Assembly: GCA_017544265.1 (NCBI GenBank)
Contig: JAFYEM010000014.1
Location: 1 to 55,837 of the forward strand
Source: Bacteroidales bacterium
GTDB taxonomy: Bacteria > Bacteroidota > Bacteroidia > Bacteroidales > UBA932
Length of the DNA stretch: 55,837 nucleotides
Reading direction: 5' to 3'
Position numbers and translations under genes: made by a program. Below, in pieces: positions 25,310 through 33,950 of this stretch. Within the stretch, counting starts at the first letter, position 1; every line of letters begins with the position of its first letter. Below the pieces are notes generated by a model. The model was not told the origin of the DNA. It ran no database searches and saw nothing but the letters and a program-made list of their open reading frames with translations.

Positions 25310-26649
25310 CCGAATACCGGGAGGATGGAGGCGAGGGCGCAGGAGATGGTCCAGAATATTGCGGCAGAGGTGAAGTCCAGGCCGGCGGCAGCGCCGTCCA
25401 CAGCCGCGGAGGAAGCTGAGGATGCGCCGAGAAGGAAGCCGCTCAGAAGGCTCTGGGCACCGGCGGCGAGATAACTGGAGATTCCGACCAGTCCCATAGC
25501 GGCGCCCACCGCCCTGCGGGGCACGAAATCCAGTGCCATCAGTCCCGCGACTATGCAGAATATTATGCCTATCGCCACACTGAAAATACTGATCCAGAGC
25601 ATATTGAGGAAAGTTCCCCCGCCTGTGAAAAGGAATACCGCCAGGGCGCCGGTGGACAATACCCCGGCGATTATCACCGGAATGCACCTGTCGCCTTTGA
25701 ATAGTTTGTCCGAAAGGAAGCCCGCAGAGACCGTTCCAACCACTCCGAAGAGTTCACTCAGGCCGACTGTCTGGGCTGCCTGCTCCAGAGAAAAGTCCTT
25801 CGCTTTCTGAAGAAATAGAACTCCCCAGTCACTTACGGCATGCTGGGCTATGTAGGTAAACGCACTGGAAAAGGCTATTACCCACAGCCCGGGATGCTTC
25901 AGCACGCCGAGTTGCAGGGACCTGGTGGGTTCCTTCTTTTCAGGCTCCTCCGAGTACCATTCCTGGACGGAAGGCAGGCCCGCGCTCTCCGGGGTATCCT
26001 GAATGAAGCACAGGGCCAGGACAGATGCCAGCAGGCCCACGGCGCCGGCGACCACGAAGCCCCATTGCCATCCGGCCGCACCGACCAGGAAGCCGATTCC
26101 GACCATGGTGAGGAAGCGCCCGACGTAGGGAGTTGAAGAAAAAATACTGTAGGGCACCCCGCGGTCATTTTTCGGGAACCATCTGGTTATGCCTATAACC
26201 CCGGGCGGCGAGCCCATGGACTGCAGCCAGCCGTTGAGCCCCCAAAGCACCGTAAAGGAAAGCGTCAGCAAGACAGAAGCCCCGCCGGAGACGATACCGA
26301 GAAGCCCCAGAATGATATTGACGGCGGCCGACAGACCTATCCCGAGAGCCATGAAACGGCGTATGTTGCAATAGTCCGCGAGGAAGCCGTTGACGAACTT
26401 TCCGAAAGCATAGACAATATAGAACGACATGCCTATGACGCCGATTTCCGTGACTGTGAAAAAGCCTCCGTCTATAAGCGGCTGGCGCACCACCCCGAGG
26501 ACCATCCGGCAGACGTAATAGAGAGCATAGACGGCTGTCACAGCCCAGAATGTGCGCCTGCGGCAGCGAGCGAACGCAGCCGGAGCTTCTTCCGCCGGAA
26601 TTCTCGAGGCCGACGGTTTGCTGATCCTGTATCTCGAATAAAACGACAC
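25288..26649 (-). CDS. OPA-family MFS antiporter (GlpT/UhpT-like organophosphate transporter)
   Basis: An inner-membrane transporter of about 453 residues with 12 hydrophobic segments. YALYYVCRMVLGVVRQPLID near the N-terminus and GKFVNGFLADYCNIRRF are typical of the organophosphate:phosphate antiporter family (glycerol-3-phosphate, hexose-6-phosphate). The substrate cannot be assigned. The frame is open back to 26724, which would overlap the upstream gene by 76 bases. A GTG at 26649-26647 overlapping the upstream stop by one base (TAGTG) leaves a normal-length N-terminal tail and is my preferred start. It sits between the dicarboxylate exchanger gene and malQ on the same strand. Confidence 0.8.
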   Translation of the reverse strand: MSFYSRYRISKPSASRIPAEEAPAAFARCRRRTFWAVTAVYALYYVCRMVLGVVRQPLIDGGFFTVTEIGVIGMSFYIVYAFGKFVNGFLADYCNIRRFMALGIGLSAAVNIILGLLGIVSGGASVLLTLSFTVLWGLNGWLQSMGSPPGVIGITRWFPKNDRGVPYSIFSSTPYVGRFLTMVGIGFLVGAAGWQWGFVVAGAVGLLASVLALCFIQDTPESAGLPSVQEWYSEEPEKKEPTRSLQLGVLKHPGLWVIAFSSAFTYIAQHAVSDWGVLFLQKAKDFSLEQAAQTVGLSELFGVVGTVSAGFLSDKLFKGDRCIPVIIAGVLSTGALAVFLFTGGGTFLNMLWISIFSVAIGIIFCIVAGLMALDFVPRRAVGAAMGLVGISSYLAAGAQSLLSGFLLGASSASSAAVDGAAAGLDFTSAAIFWTISCALASILPVFGWKFLKK

Positions 26650-28019
26650 TACAATGCGCTGAAATACCCGGCGAACAGCACGTTCGTAATGAGATATCCA
26701 ATCAGCGTGGAAACGATGACGCATATCAGCCCGGGCATCATGAAACTGTGATTCAGAAGATATTTGCCTATGACCGTGGTACCGCTGCGGTCGAAGTTGA
26801 CGGTGGCGATGTCGGAAGGATAGTTGGGGATGAAGAAATAGCCATATACACTTGGCAGCACGCCCAGCAGCACCGCGCCGGGGATACCGAGCTCAAAGGC
26901 AAGTGGGAGCATCGCCACGACCACGGCGCCCTGCGAGTTAATCAGCACGGAGACCAGGAAAAACACAAATGCGATGGACCAGGGATAGTTTGTCACCAGC
27001 CCGGTGAGCATTTCTTTCATCTGGTCCATATAATTTCCGAAATAGGTGTCCGCCATCCAGGCGATGCCGTAGATTGCCACGACCGCCACCATTCCGGACT
27101 GCCATACCGCGCCGCCGACCGCCTTTTTGGGACTGGCCTTGCAGAACATTATATTCACGGCTGCCGCAACCAGCATGATTATCTGTATGCAGATGTTCAT
27201 TTTCGGCAGGTTAATGGCCTTTGAAACCGTCTCCCCCGAAGAGGTGTGGATCATCTGGCAGAAAGCGAAACAGACAATCACCAGGAGGGAGAAAAGGAAA
27301 ACATAGACAGAAGCCTTCGCGCTTCGGGAAATCTCCTTGTCGAGGGTGGTCGCGGTATTGCCGTACATGTAGTTGAACATCTCGGGGTCGGATTTTCGGC
27401 GCAGGAACTCGGGGTCCTTGTCCAGGTCTTTTCCCCTGCGGAAAGATGCCAGTGCAGCGCACATCAGGCCGCAGACGCAGGCGGGAATCGTAACCATGAG
27501 CACCTGAGGAATTGTAACCCCGTAGCCGTTGGCATTGGAAATGGTGACGAAGGCGACCACCGCGGCGGCGATAGGCGAGCAGGTGATGCCCACCTGGGAA
27601 GCGATGGAAGCCACTCCGCATGGCCTTTCAGGACGTATATTCTTCTTCAGGGCAATATCGCAGATAATCGGCATTATGGTATAGACGACATGGCCGGTGC
27701 CCACCAGTACGGTCAGGAAAAAGGTCACGAGGGGACCCAGGAAAGTAATCCTGTCCGGATGCTTGCGGAGCATCTTCTCGGCAATCTGAATCATCCAGTC
27801 CATACCTCCGGAAGCCTGCAGCGTGCCGGCGCAGGTCACCGCTGCAATGATGATATAGATGACATCCGTCGGAGGAGTGCCGGGCTTCATTCCGAAACCG
27901 AACACCAGAATCGCCAGACCGATGCCGCTGATTGCACCAAGCGCCAGAGAGCCGTAACGGGAACCCACGTACAGCGCTCCGAGCACAATCAGCAGTTCAA
28001 TTATCATTAAAAACGTCAT
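26649..28019 (-). CDS. dcuB: Anaerobic C4-dicarboxylate transporter (DcuA/DcuB family)
   Basis: This inner-membrane carrier exchanges fumarate, malate or aspartate for succinate, supporting fumarate respiration. The 456-residue protein has about 10-12 hydrophobic segments, with the conserved stretches ITFLGPLVTFFLTVLVGTGH, CGVASIASQVGITCSPI and FIPNYPSDIATVNFDRSGTT. The ATG at 28019 (MTFLMIIELLIVLGALYVGS) fits the family start; an upstream start at 28055 would add a polar stretch not seen in the family. DcuA and DcuB cannot be separated with confidence, so the symbol is approximate. Succinate export is expected of an anaerobic fermenting Bacteroidales. Confidence 0.9.
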   Translation of the reverse strand: MTFLMIIELLIVLGALYVGSRYGSLALGAISGIGLAILVFGFGMKPGTPPTDVIYIIIAAVTCAGTLQASGGMDWMIQIAEKMLRKHPDRITFLGPLVTFFLTVLVGTGHVVYTIMPIICDIALKKNIRPERPCGVASIASQVGITCSPIAAAVVAFVTISNANGYGVTIPQVLMVTIPACVCGLMCAALASFRRGKDLDKDPEFLRRKSDPEMFNYMYGNTATTLDKEISRSAKASVYVFLFSLLVIVCFAFCQMIHTSSGETVSKAINLPKMNICIQIIMLVAAAVNIMFCKASPKKAVGGAVWQSGMVAVVAIYGIAWMADTYFGNYMDQMKEMLTGLVTNYPWSIAFVFFLVSVLINSQGAVVVAMLPLAFELGIPGAVLLGVLPSVYGYFFIPNYPSDIATVNFDRSGTTVIGKYLLNHSFMMPGLICVIVSTLIGYLITNVLFAGYFSAL

Positions 28020-28070
28020 ATCATTTGTCTTTTCTACGGCATAAAGATAAGACATTTTAGGGAATATTCG

Positions 28071-28078
28071 TATATTTG
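28071..28078 (+). promoter_or_regulatory. Probable -7 element for the gene at 28101
   Basis: TATATTTG matches the -7 consensus 22 bases before the ATG; no clear -33 TTG is seen. Confidence 0.5.
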
Positions 28079-28100
28079 TAAGTTACCAAAAATCCAAGTC

Positions 28101-28691
28101 ATGCTTGAAAGTCTGATTAACAAATTAATTTCCAAAGCAGGAGATCTTGTCGGAGGGAAAGTATCGCAGGTCATTTCCAAGACCGTCGGCAATAAGGCCA
28201 GCACCTTCACCTTCCAGGCTCTCCCGAAGACGCTGGAAGAACTCAAAGCCCTGCCCGAAGCGGCCCTGACTGATGTCTATGCCACTGCGGCCCTTTCCGT
28301 TCTCGCCCTCACCCGTTTCCAGGAAGACCGGGAAGAGAGCATAAAGATGCTCAACTTCCTCAAAGGCCCCGACCCCCTGAATCCGGCCGGAATCCAGCAG
28401 ATTGCAGACCGCTTCATGGACGGCAAGTTCTACAAGGTCAATTCCTTCTTCGAAGGAGCAACTCCTGCAAATGGCTATACCCCCGCGAAACCCTACGTCA
28501 TTAAGGTCGAATCAAATCCCTATTCCTTCGAAAATGAAGGCTGGGCCACGCTCTGGCTCACTTCCGGCGGTGCCGACAGTCCCCGCCCGGTGAAGCTCCG
28601 CAAAAAGCCGAGCACAGGACAGTGGTTCCTCGTGGAAATACAGTATCTCGGAGACATCCGCATTCCAACCGCCACAGACAAATGGGCATAA
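28101..28691 (+). CDS. Conserved protein of unknown function (DUF6935-like)
   Basis: This is a 196-residue soluble protein without signal peptide or membrane segments. The N-terminal third is helical (MLESLINKLISKAGDLVGGK). The C-terminal half contains WATLWLTSGGADSPRPVKLR and ends GDIRIPTATDKWA. This ending resembles a family I recall as DUF6935, found in gut Bacteroidota and Firmicutes, but the assignment is from memory. The gene starts a transcript with ispA-like, U32 and possibly rnr genes; its stop overlaps the prenyl synthase start by 10 bases. No function can be proposed. Confidence 0.75.
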   Translation: MLESLINKLISKAGDLVGGKVSQVISKTVGNKASTFTFQALPKTLEELKALPEAALTDVYATAALSVLALTRFQEDREESIKMLNFLKGPDPLNPAGIQQIADRFMDGKFYKVNSFFEGATPANGYTPAKPYVIKVESNPYSFENEGWATLWLTSGGADSPRPVKLRKKPSTGQWFLVEIQYLGDIRIPTATDKWA

Positions 28692-29635
28692 AAGAAATTA
28701 TTTCAGACATTCGCTTCGAGGGCCGGCCCGAAAGCCTGTACGATCCTCTGAGGTACATGATAGATATCGGCGGGAAGCGCATCCGCCCCAGGCTCTGCCT
28801 TTTGGTCTGGAGGATTTTCACGAGCCGTGAAGACTTCCCCGTGGAAGTCGTAGAACCGGCGAGAGGCTTGGAGGTCTTCCATACCTTCACCCTTATCCAC
28901 GACGACATTATGGACCGTTCGCCCCTTAGGCGCGGAGCCGAAACCGTGTGGAAAAAATGGTCCTCCGACGCCGCCATACTGTCCGGGGACGCAATGTGCA
29001 TAGACAGTTACAAGCGTATCTCCAAAGCCCCCGCGGCAGTGCTTCCCAGGGTGCTCGAACTCTTTTCCGACACCGCTGCGAGAGTCTGCGAAGGGCAGCA
29101 GCTGGACATGGAATTCGAAACCCGGAAAGATGTCACAAAGGCGGAATACATAGAGATGATAGGCCTGAAAACCGCCGTTCTGATAGCCTGCAGCGCTGAA
29201 ATGGGCGCGATAATCGCCGGACAGGGCCCCGAATTCTGCAAGCCTGTCTATGACTATGGCTACAACCTCGGCCTGGCTTTCCAGATCATGGACGACTATC
29301 TGGATGCCTATGGCGACGCGGCCGTCTTCGGCAAGCCCATCGGCGGAGACATAGTGAACGGAAAGAACAGCTGGCTGACAGTCTGCGCCCGCGAAGAAGG
29401 CGCGGCCCATCTGGAAGAGGCCCTCGCGATGCCGGCATCGACCCCGGAGGAAAAGGCCGCGAAGATAAAGGCCGTGAAAGCTGTCTATGACGCCGCCGGT
29501 GTGCCCGCAAAGGCCCTTCGCGAAATAGATTATTACACAGTCAAGGCGCTGACCAAACTCGGCGGAGCCGTAAGCGAGGAAGGATTCAACGAACTGAAAG
29601 ATTTCGCCGCATCGCTTGTCGGAAGAGCCAGATGA
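28682..29635 (+). CDS. Polyprenyl (probably short-chain) diphosphate synthase
   Basis: This enzyme condenses isopentenyl diphosphate with allylic diphosphates to make a linear isoprenoid diphosphate. The 317-residue protein has GGKRIRPRLC, the first Asp-rich motif HDDIMDRSPLRRG and the second, FQIMDDYLDAYGD. The aromatic residue five positions before the first Asp-rich motif (FTLIHDD) usually limits chain length, suggesting a C15-C20 product; this is an inference. The ATG at 28682 starts the conserved part (MGIKEIISD); an upstream start at 28622 would run through the previous gene. It overlaps the U32 gene by 4 bases (ATGA). Confidence 0.9.
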   Translation: MGIKEIISDIRFEGRPESLYDPLRYMIDIGGKRIRPRLCLLVWRIFTSREDFPVEVVEPARGLEVFHTFTLIHDDIMDRSPLRRGAETVWKKWSSDAAILSGDAMCIDSYKRISKAPAAVLPRVLELFSDTAARVCEGQQLDMEFETRKDVTKAEYIEMIGLKTAVLIACSAEMGAIIAGQGPEFCKPVYDYGYNLGLAFQIMDDYLDAYGDAAVFGKPIGGDIVNGKNSWLTVCAREEGAAHLEEALAMPASTPEEKAAKIKAVKAVYDAAGVPAKALREIDYYTVKALTKLGGAVSEEGFNELKDFAASLVGRAR

Positions 29636-30885
29636 AACGCAAAGATCTGGAAATAATGGCCCCGGCCGGCAGTTTCGACTGCCTTATGGCCGCCATACAG
29701 GGCGGAGCTGATTCGGTCTATTTCGGAGTCGGCCGGCTGAATATGCGCTCCCGCAGCGCAGCCAACTTTTCTCCGGAGGACCTGGAGGAAATCGTGGGCA
29801 TCTGCCGCGCATCTTCCGTCAGGACATACCTAACGCTGAACATCACCCTCTACGGGGATGACCTGGAGGACGCCAGGGCACTGCTCAGAAGGGCGAAGGA
29901 GGCCGGAGTGGACGCAGTCATCGCCTTCGATATGGCAGTCATTTCCTATTGCCGCGAAATCGGAATGGAGGTTCACATCTCCACCCAGCTGAGCATATCC
30001 AACCTGGAGGCTCTCAGGTTTTATTCCCGCTTCGCGGACGTGGTGGTGCTCGCGAGAGAGCTGACACTCCAGCAGGTAGCCGCAATCAGCGAAGGAATTG
30101 CCCGCGAAAACATCTGCGGCCCCTCCGGAAAGCCCGTCCGTATTGAAATGTTCGCCCACGGAGCGTTCTGCATGGCTGTTTCCGGAAAGTGCTACCTTTC
30201 CCTCGGCACCTGCGGAGAATCCGCCAACAGGGGCGCCTGCCTGCAGATATGCCGACGCAGCTACGAAGTCACCGACATAGAGACCGGCAACAAACTCCGC
30301 CTGGAAAGCCCCTACATAATGTCCCCTAAGGACCTCTGCACCATAGAATTCATGGACAAGTTCATCGAGGCGGGCGTAAAGGTTTTCAAAATCGAGGGGC
30401 GGGCCCGCAGCGCAGAATACGTTAAACGCACTGTGGAGTGCTACCGCCGTGCAGCGGACGCCGTCGCCGACGGAGAATTTTCCCCCGAACTCGGCGCAGA
30501 ACTGAAGCAGAAACTCGCAGAAGTGTTCAACAGAGGCTTCTGGGACGGATATTACCTCGGTGCGCCGCTTCCGCAGTGGAGCACCGTCTATGGCAGTGAA
30601 GCCCGGCGCAGGAAGGTCTATGTGGGGAAGGTGACCAACTGGTTCCACCGCATCGGGGTCGCCGAGATTGAACTTGAGGCGGGGGACCTCAACGTCGGAG
30701 ATGACATTATTTTCATAGGCAGGACTACCGGAGTCATCGAAATGACGGTCGAAGACATGCGGCTCGAACTTAAGCCCGCCGCGACCGCCCCGAAAGGCTC
30801 CCGCTGCTCCGTCGCCGTCCCCTCCGCCACCGAAGACTCCCACCCTCGCCGCAACGACAAAGTTTACCTATGGAATAACAGCTGA
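29632..30885 (+). CDS. Peptidase U32 family protein (TrhP/RlhA-like)
   Basis: U32 proteins of this type take part in hydroxylation of tRNA wobble uridines or of 23S rRNA; some act as collagenases. The 417-residue protein has the family start LEIMAPAGSFDCLMAAIQGG, the central EMFAHGAFCMAVSGKCYLS, and Cys residues in GACLQICRRSYE that probably bind an iron-sulfur cluster. SPKDLCTIEF and KVFKIEGRARSAEYV follow. A C-terminal beta-barrel ends the protein. The length matches the single-module TrhP type, so tRNA modification is my preferred role. The stop codon lies inside the left arm of a palindromic element. Confidence 0.85.
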   Translation: MKRKDLEIMAPAGSFDCLMAAIQGGADSVYFGVGRLNMRSRSAANFSPEDLEEIVGICRASSVRTYLTLNITLYGDDLEDARALLRRAKEAGVDAVIAFDMAVISYCREIGMEVHISTQLSISNLEALRFYSRFADVVVLARELTLQQVAAISEGIARENICGPSGKPVRIEMFAHGAFCMAVSGKCYLSLGTCGESANRGACLQICRRSYEVTDIETGNKLRLESPYIMSPKDLCTIEFMDKFIEAGVKVFKIEGRARSAEYVKRTVECYRRAADAVADGEFSPELGAELKQKLAEVFNRGFWDGYYLGAPLPQWSTVYGSEARRRKVYVGKVTNWFHRIGVAEIELEAGDLNVGDDIIFIGRTTGVIEMTVEDMRLELKPAATAPKGSRCSVAVPSATEDSHPRRNDKVYLWNNS

Positions 30886-30943
30886 AGGCAGGGCCCGGTT
30901 GGCTAAATAGGGTGTCGATGCCCGCCGTGCCCTGCCTCCAGCT
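30880..30943. repeat. Palindromic element after the U32 gene
   Basis: AGCTG and AGGCAGGGC (30880-30894) pair with GCCCTGCCT and CAGCT (30929-30943), each arm with a single-base mismatch. The loop GGCTAAATAGGGTGTCGATG is nearly identical to the complement of the loop at 5113-5139. The element spans the U32 stop codon and the gap before rnr, and could end or stabilise the mRNA. Confidence 0.75.
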
Positions 30944-30984
30944 AATATAATAAATTATGATTTTCAGACTTCAGTAAAACATTG

Positions 30985-33036
30985 ATGTCAAAGAAGAAAC
31001 ATAATAAGAGCAAGCATAAGCAGAACCGGTTCAAGGAATGGGTCGGAGTGTTCTCCATGACTCGCGAGGGTTTCGGATTCGTCAGGATAGAAGGCCAGGA
31101 GGATGATGTCTTCGTGAGGGCGAACAAGACCAGGGGAGCGCTTCACGGAGACACGGTGAGAGTTACGGTGATCCAGGAAAGGACCCAGGTACTCAGGCGC
31201 ACGGGCATCATCACGGAAGTGATACGCCGCAGCGACAAGCCCATGGTGGGCATACTGCACATCGCGGGTCACCATGCCTGGGTGCTCATGCAGTCCAAGT
31301 ACATGCCATACGACATAGAAGTGCCGCTGCCGAAGGACAAGTCCATAAAAGGACAGCTGGTGTCCGTGCTTGTGGACGGCACGGAACCCTGGGTTGACAC
31401 GCCCCAGGGGCACATAGTGGAGGTTCTCGGCACTCCCGGGGAGAATGAAACCGAGATGCACGCCATCCTGACCCGCTACAACCTTCCCTACCGCTTCGAA
31501 AATGCGGTGGAGGATTCTGCGGACAGTATCAGCGATGAGATCACCGACATAGACCTTCAGGGCCGCCGAGATTTCCGCGGAACTCTGACATTTACCATAG
31601 ACCCCGCGGACGCCAAAGATTTCGACGACGCGCTGTCGCTGAGAACTCTTGAGAACGGCAATTCAGAGGTCGGAGTGCATATAGCGGACGTGACCTGGTA
31701 TGTCCGCCCCGGAACGCCCGTGGACATGGAGGCGAGAGAAAGGGGGACTTCGGTCTATCTGGTGGACCGCACCGTGCCCATGCTTCCGGAGAAACTCTCC
31801 AACAAACTCTGCTCGCTGCGCCCCGGGGAAGACAAACTGACCTTCTCTGCCGTATTCGAGATGGACCCGAAAGGGAAAGTGATTTCCAGATGGTTCGGGC
31901 GCACGGTAATCTGCTCGAAACACCGCCTGGACTATGAACAGGCCCAGGCCATGCTGGACGGGAAGACGGAGGGCGACGCGGAACTTACCGCCGCCCTGAA
32001 AACGCTTTCCGGACTTGCCAGAATACTCCGCCGCAAACGCTTTATCGCCGGCGCGGTGAATTTCGAAAGGCCGGAGACAAAGGTGCTGGTCGATGAAAAC
32101 GGAAAGCCCGTGGACGTCGTGCAGAAGGTCGCACTGGAATCGAACAATCTCATAGAGGAGTTCATGCTGCTGGCGAACCGCTGCGTCGCCGAATTCGCGA
32201 CAAAGGAGAAAAAGGCCTTTGTCTATCGTGTCCATGATGTCCCGAATCTGGAAAAATTCCGGGGCGTACAGGCTTTCGCCGCCCATTTCGGTTTCGACTC
32301 GAAAGCAGTCTCCAGCACGAAAGACGTGGCAAAAACCCTCAACGGCATTCTTCGGAGTTCCAAAGGCTCAGCCTCGGCAGAGGCCATTCAGATGCTCTCG
32401 CTCCGCTCCATGGCAAGGGCTGTCTATTCCTCCGAAAACATCGGTCATTACGGCCTTGCGTTCAAGGACTATACCCACTTCACCTCCCCGATACGCCGCT
32501 ATCCTGACATGATGGTGCACCGGCTTCTGGCAGAGTATCTCTCCGGTGGTCCGTCGGAAGACAAAAACGCCCTTGAGGCCGCCTGCAAGCATGCTTCCGA
32601 GAGGGAAACCCTCGCAAGCGAAGCCGAGCGGGAGAGCGTGAAATACAAGGTCGTCGAGTTCATGACTGACAAAGTCGGACAGGAATTCGAGGGTACTGTG
32701 TCCGGAGTCACGGAATGGGGCCTGTACGTGGAGATAGACGGATACAAAATCGAGGGAATGGTTCCGGCCAGGACCATCCGTTCGGATTTCTATATTTTCG
32801 ATGAACAGCTTTACCGGCTGATAGGGCGCCGTACAGGGCATATCTATACCCTTGGAGACCGCGTAAAGGTACGCGTCAGCGGTACAGACCTGGACCAGAG
32901 GCTGCTGGAATACGAACTGCTGGAACCGTTGATAGAAGTGGAGCCGGGCTACCGCGAGCCCAGGCAGTTCCACAGGGCCGTACCCAGGAATAGCCGGGGC
33001 CGCGGAAAGGACAGCAGGAAAAACAGAAGGAAATGA
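30985..33036 (+). CDS. rnr: Ribonuclease R
   Basis: RNase R is a processive 3-prime to 5-prime exoribonuclease that degrades structured RNA and takes part in ribosome quality control. The 683-residue protein has a basic N-terminal tail (KKKHNKSKHKQNRF), a cold-shock-like RNA-binding domain (EGFGFVRIEGQEDDVFV), the RNB catalytic domain with FTIDPADAKDFDDALSLR (the Asp residues bind magnesium), and a C-terminal S1 domain (about 565-650) followed by a basic tail. The ATG at 30985 is taken as the start. It overlaps rsgA by 4 bases (ATGA). Confidence 0.96.
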   Translation: MSKKKHNKSKHKQNRFKEWVGVFSMTREGFGFVRIEGQEDDVFVRANKTRGALHGDTVRVTVIQERTQVLRRTGIITEVIRRSDKPMVGILHIAGHHAWVLMQSKYMPYDIEVPLPKDKSIKGQLVSVLVDGTEPWVDTPQGHIVEVLGTPGENETEMHAILTRYNLPYRFENAVEDSADSISDEITDIDLQGRRDFRGTLTFTIDPADAKDFDDALSLRTLENGNSEVGVHIADVTWYVRPGTPVDMEARERGTSVYLVDRTVPMLPEKLSNKLCSLRPGEDKLTFSAVFEMDPKGKVISRWFGRTVICSKHRLDYEQAQAMLDGKTEGDAELTAALKTLSGLARILRRKRFIAGAVNFERPETKVLVDENGKPVDVVQKVALESNNLIEEFMLLANRCVAEFATKEKKAFVYRVHDVPNLEKFRGVQAFAAHFGFDSKAVSSTKDVAKTLNGILRSSKGSASAEAIQMLSLRSMARAVYSSENIGHYGLAFKDYTHFTSPIRRYPDMMVHRLLAEYLSGGPSEDKNALEAACKHASERETLASEAERESVKYKVVEFMTDKVGQEFEGTVSGVTEWGLYVEIDGYKIEGMVPARTIRSDFYIFDEQLYRLIGRRTGHIYTLGDRVKVRVSGTDLDQRLLEYELLEPLIEVEPGYREPRQFHRAVPRNSRGRGKDSRKNRRK

Positions 33037-33950
33037 AAACCGCGACCGTAGTAAAGAATGCCGGAAGCCACTTCCTGCTGTCGGAACTCCCCCGCTGGGA
33101 GCCATTTCCTGCCGTACTCAGGGGCAAGGTGAGGCTCAAGGGCGGCAGTACCACAAACCCCGTCGCCGTGGGCGACCGGGTGGCGTATGAAATTTCAGAC
33201 AAAGCTGTAATCACTGAAATATTTCCGCGCAGCAACTACATAATCCGGCGCTCGACCAACCTGTCGAGGCAGTCACACGTCATCGCCGCGAACATAGACA
33301 GGGCATTTATTATCGTATCCATGTATTTTCCGGAGATAAAACTGCCTTTCCTGGACAGGATTCTGCTGACCTGCGGGGTCTATGGGATTCCGGCTACTAT
33401 AGTGCTGTCCAAGGTGGACCTGTACCTGGGCAGCGATCCGGAGTCGGTCGCCGCCTTCCACGCGATTTACGAGGGGGCCGGATACGAGGTCATAGACACA
33501 TCCACCGTGACGGGAGAGGGTATAAACCGCATCAGAGAGGCCTGTCGCGGGGGTGTGGTACTGTTTTCCGGCGAATCCGGGGTCGGGAAATCTTCTCTGG
33601 TAAAGGCCGTGGACCCGGCTCTGGAACCGAAAATCGGGGATATTTCCACTGCGCACCTGCAGGGAAAGCACACCACTTCGCTTTATGAAATGTATCCGCT
33701 TGCTTCGGGGGGATTCGTGATTGATTCCCCCGGAATACGCGGCTTCGGACTGGTGGACCTGGAGAAGGAGGAGATTTCCAAGTATTTCCCCGAAATGCTC
33801 CGTTATGCGGATTCCTGCCGCTTTGTGCCATGCACCCATACCCACGAGCCAGGATGTGCCGTGAAGGCGGCCCTCGAGAGGGGCGATATTTCCGCCGAAC
33901 GCTATAATTCCTACCTCGGCATGCTCGAGGAGGACCGCAAGTTCCGATGA
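33033..33950 (+). CDS. rsgA: Ribosome small-subunit GTPase RsgA
   Basis: RsgA is a circularly permuted GTPase that checks the decoding centre during 30S assembly. The 305-residue protein has an OB domain, then G4 (LSKVD, about 125-129), the P-loop GESGVGKSS (about 180-188) and the G3 motif DSPGIRGF. A C-terminal zinc-binding region contains CRFVPCTHTHEPGCAV. The permuted order G4-G1-G3 is diagnostic. It overlaps rnr and the MATE gene by ATGA junctions. Confidence 0.97.
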   Translation: MKTATVVKNAGSHFLLSELPRWEPFPAVLRGKVRLKGGSTTNPVAVGDRVAYEISDKAVITEIFPRSNYIIRRSTNLSRQSHVIAANIDRAFIIVSMYFPEIKLPFLDRILLTCGVYGIPATIVLSKVDLYLGSDPESVAAFHAIYEGAGYEVIDTSTVTGEGINRIREACRGGVVLFSGESGVGKSSLVKAVDPALEPKIGDISTAHLQGKHTTSLYEMYPLASGGFVIDSPGIRGFGLVDLEKEEISKYFPEMLRYADSCRFVPCTHTHEPGCAVKAALERGDISAERYNSYLGMLEEDRKFR

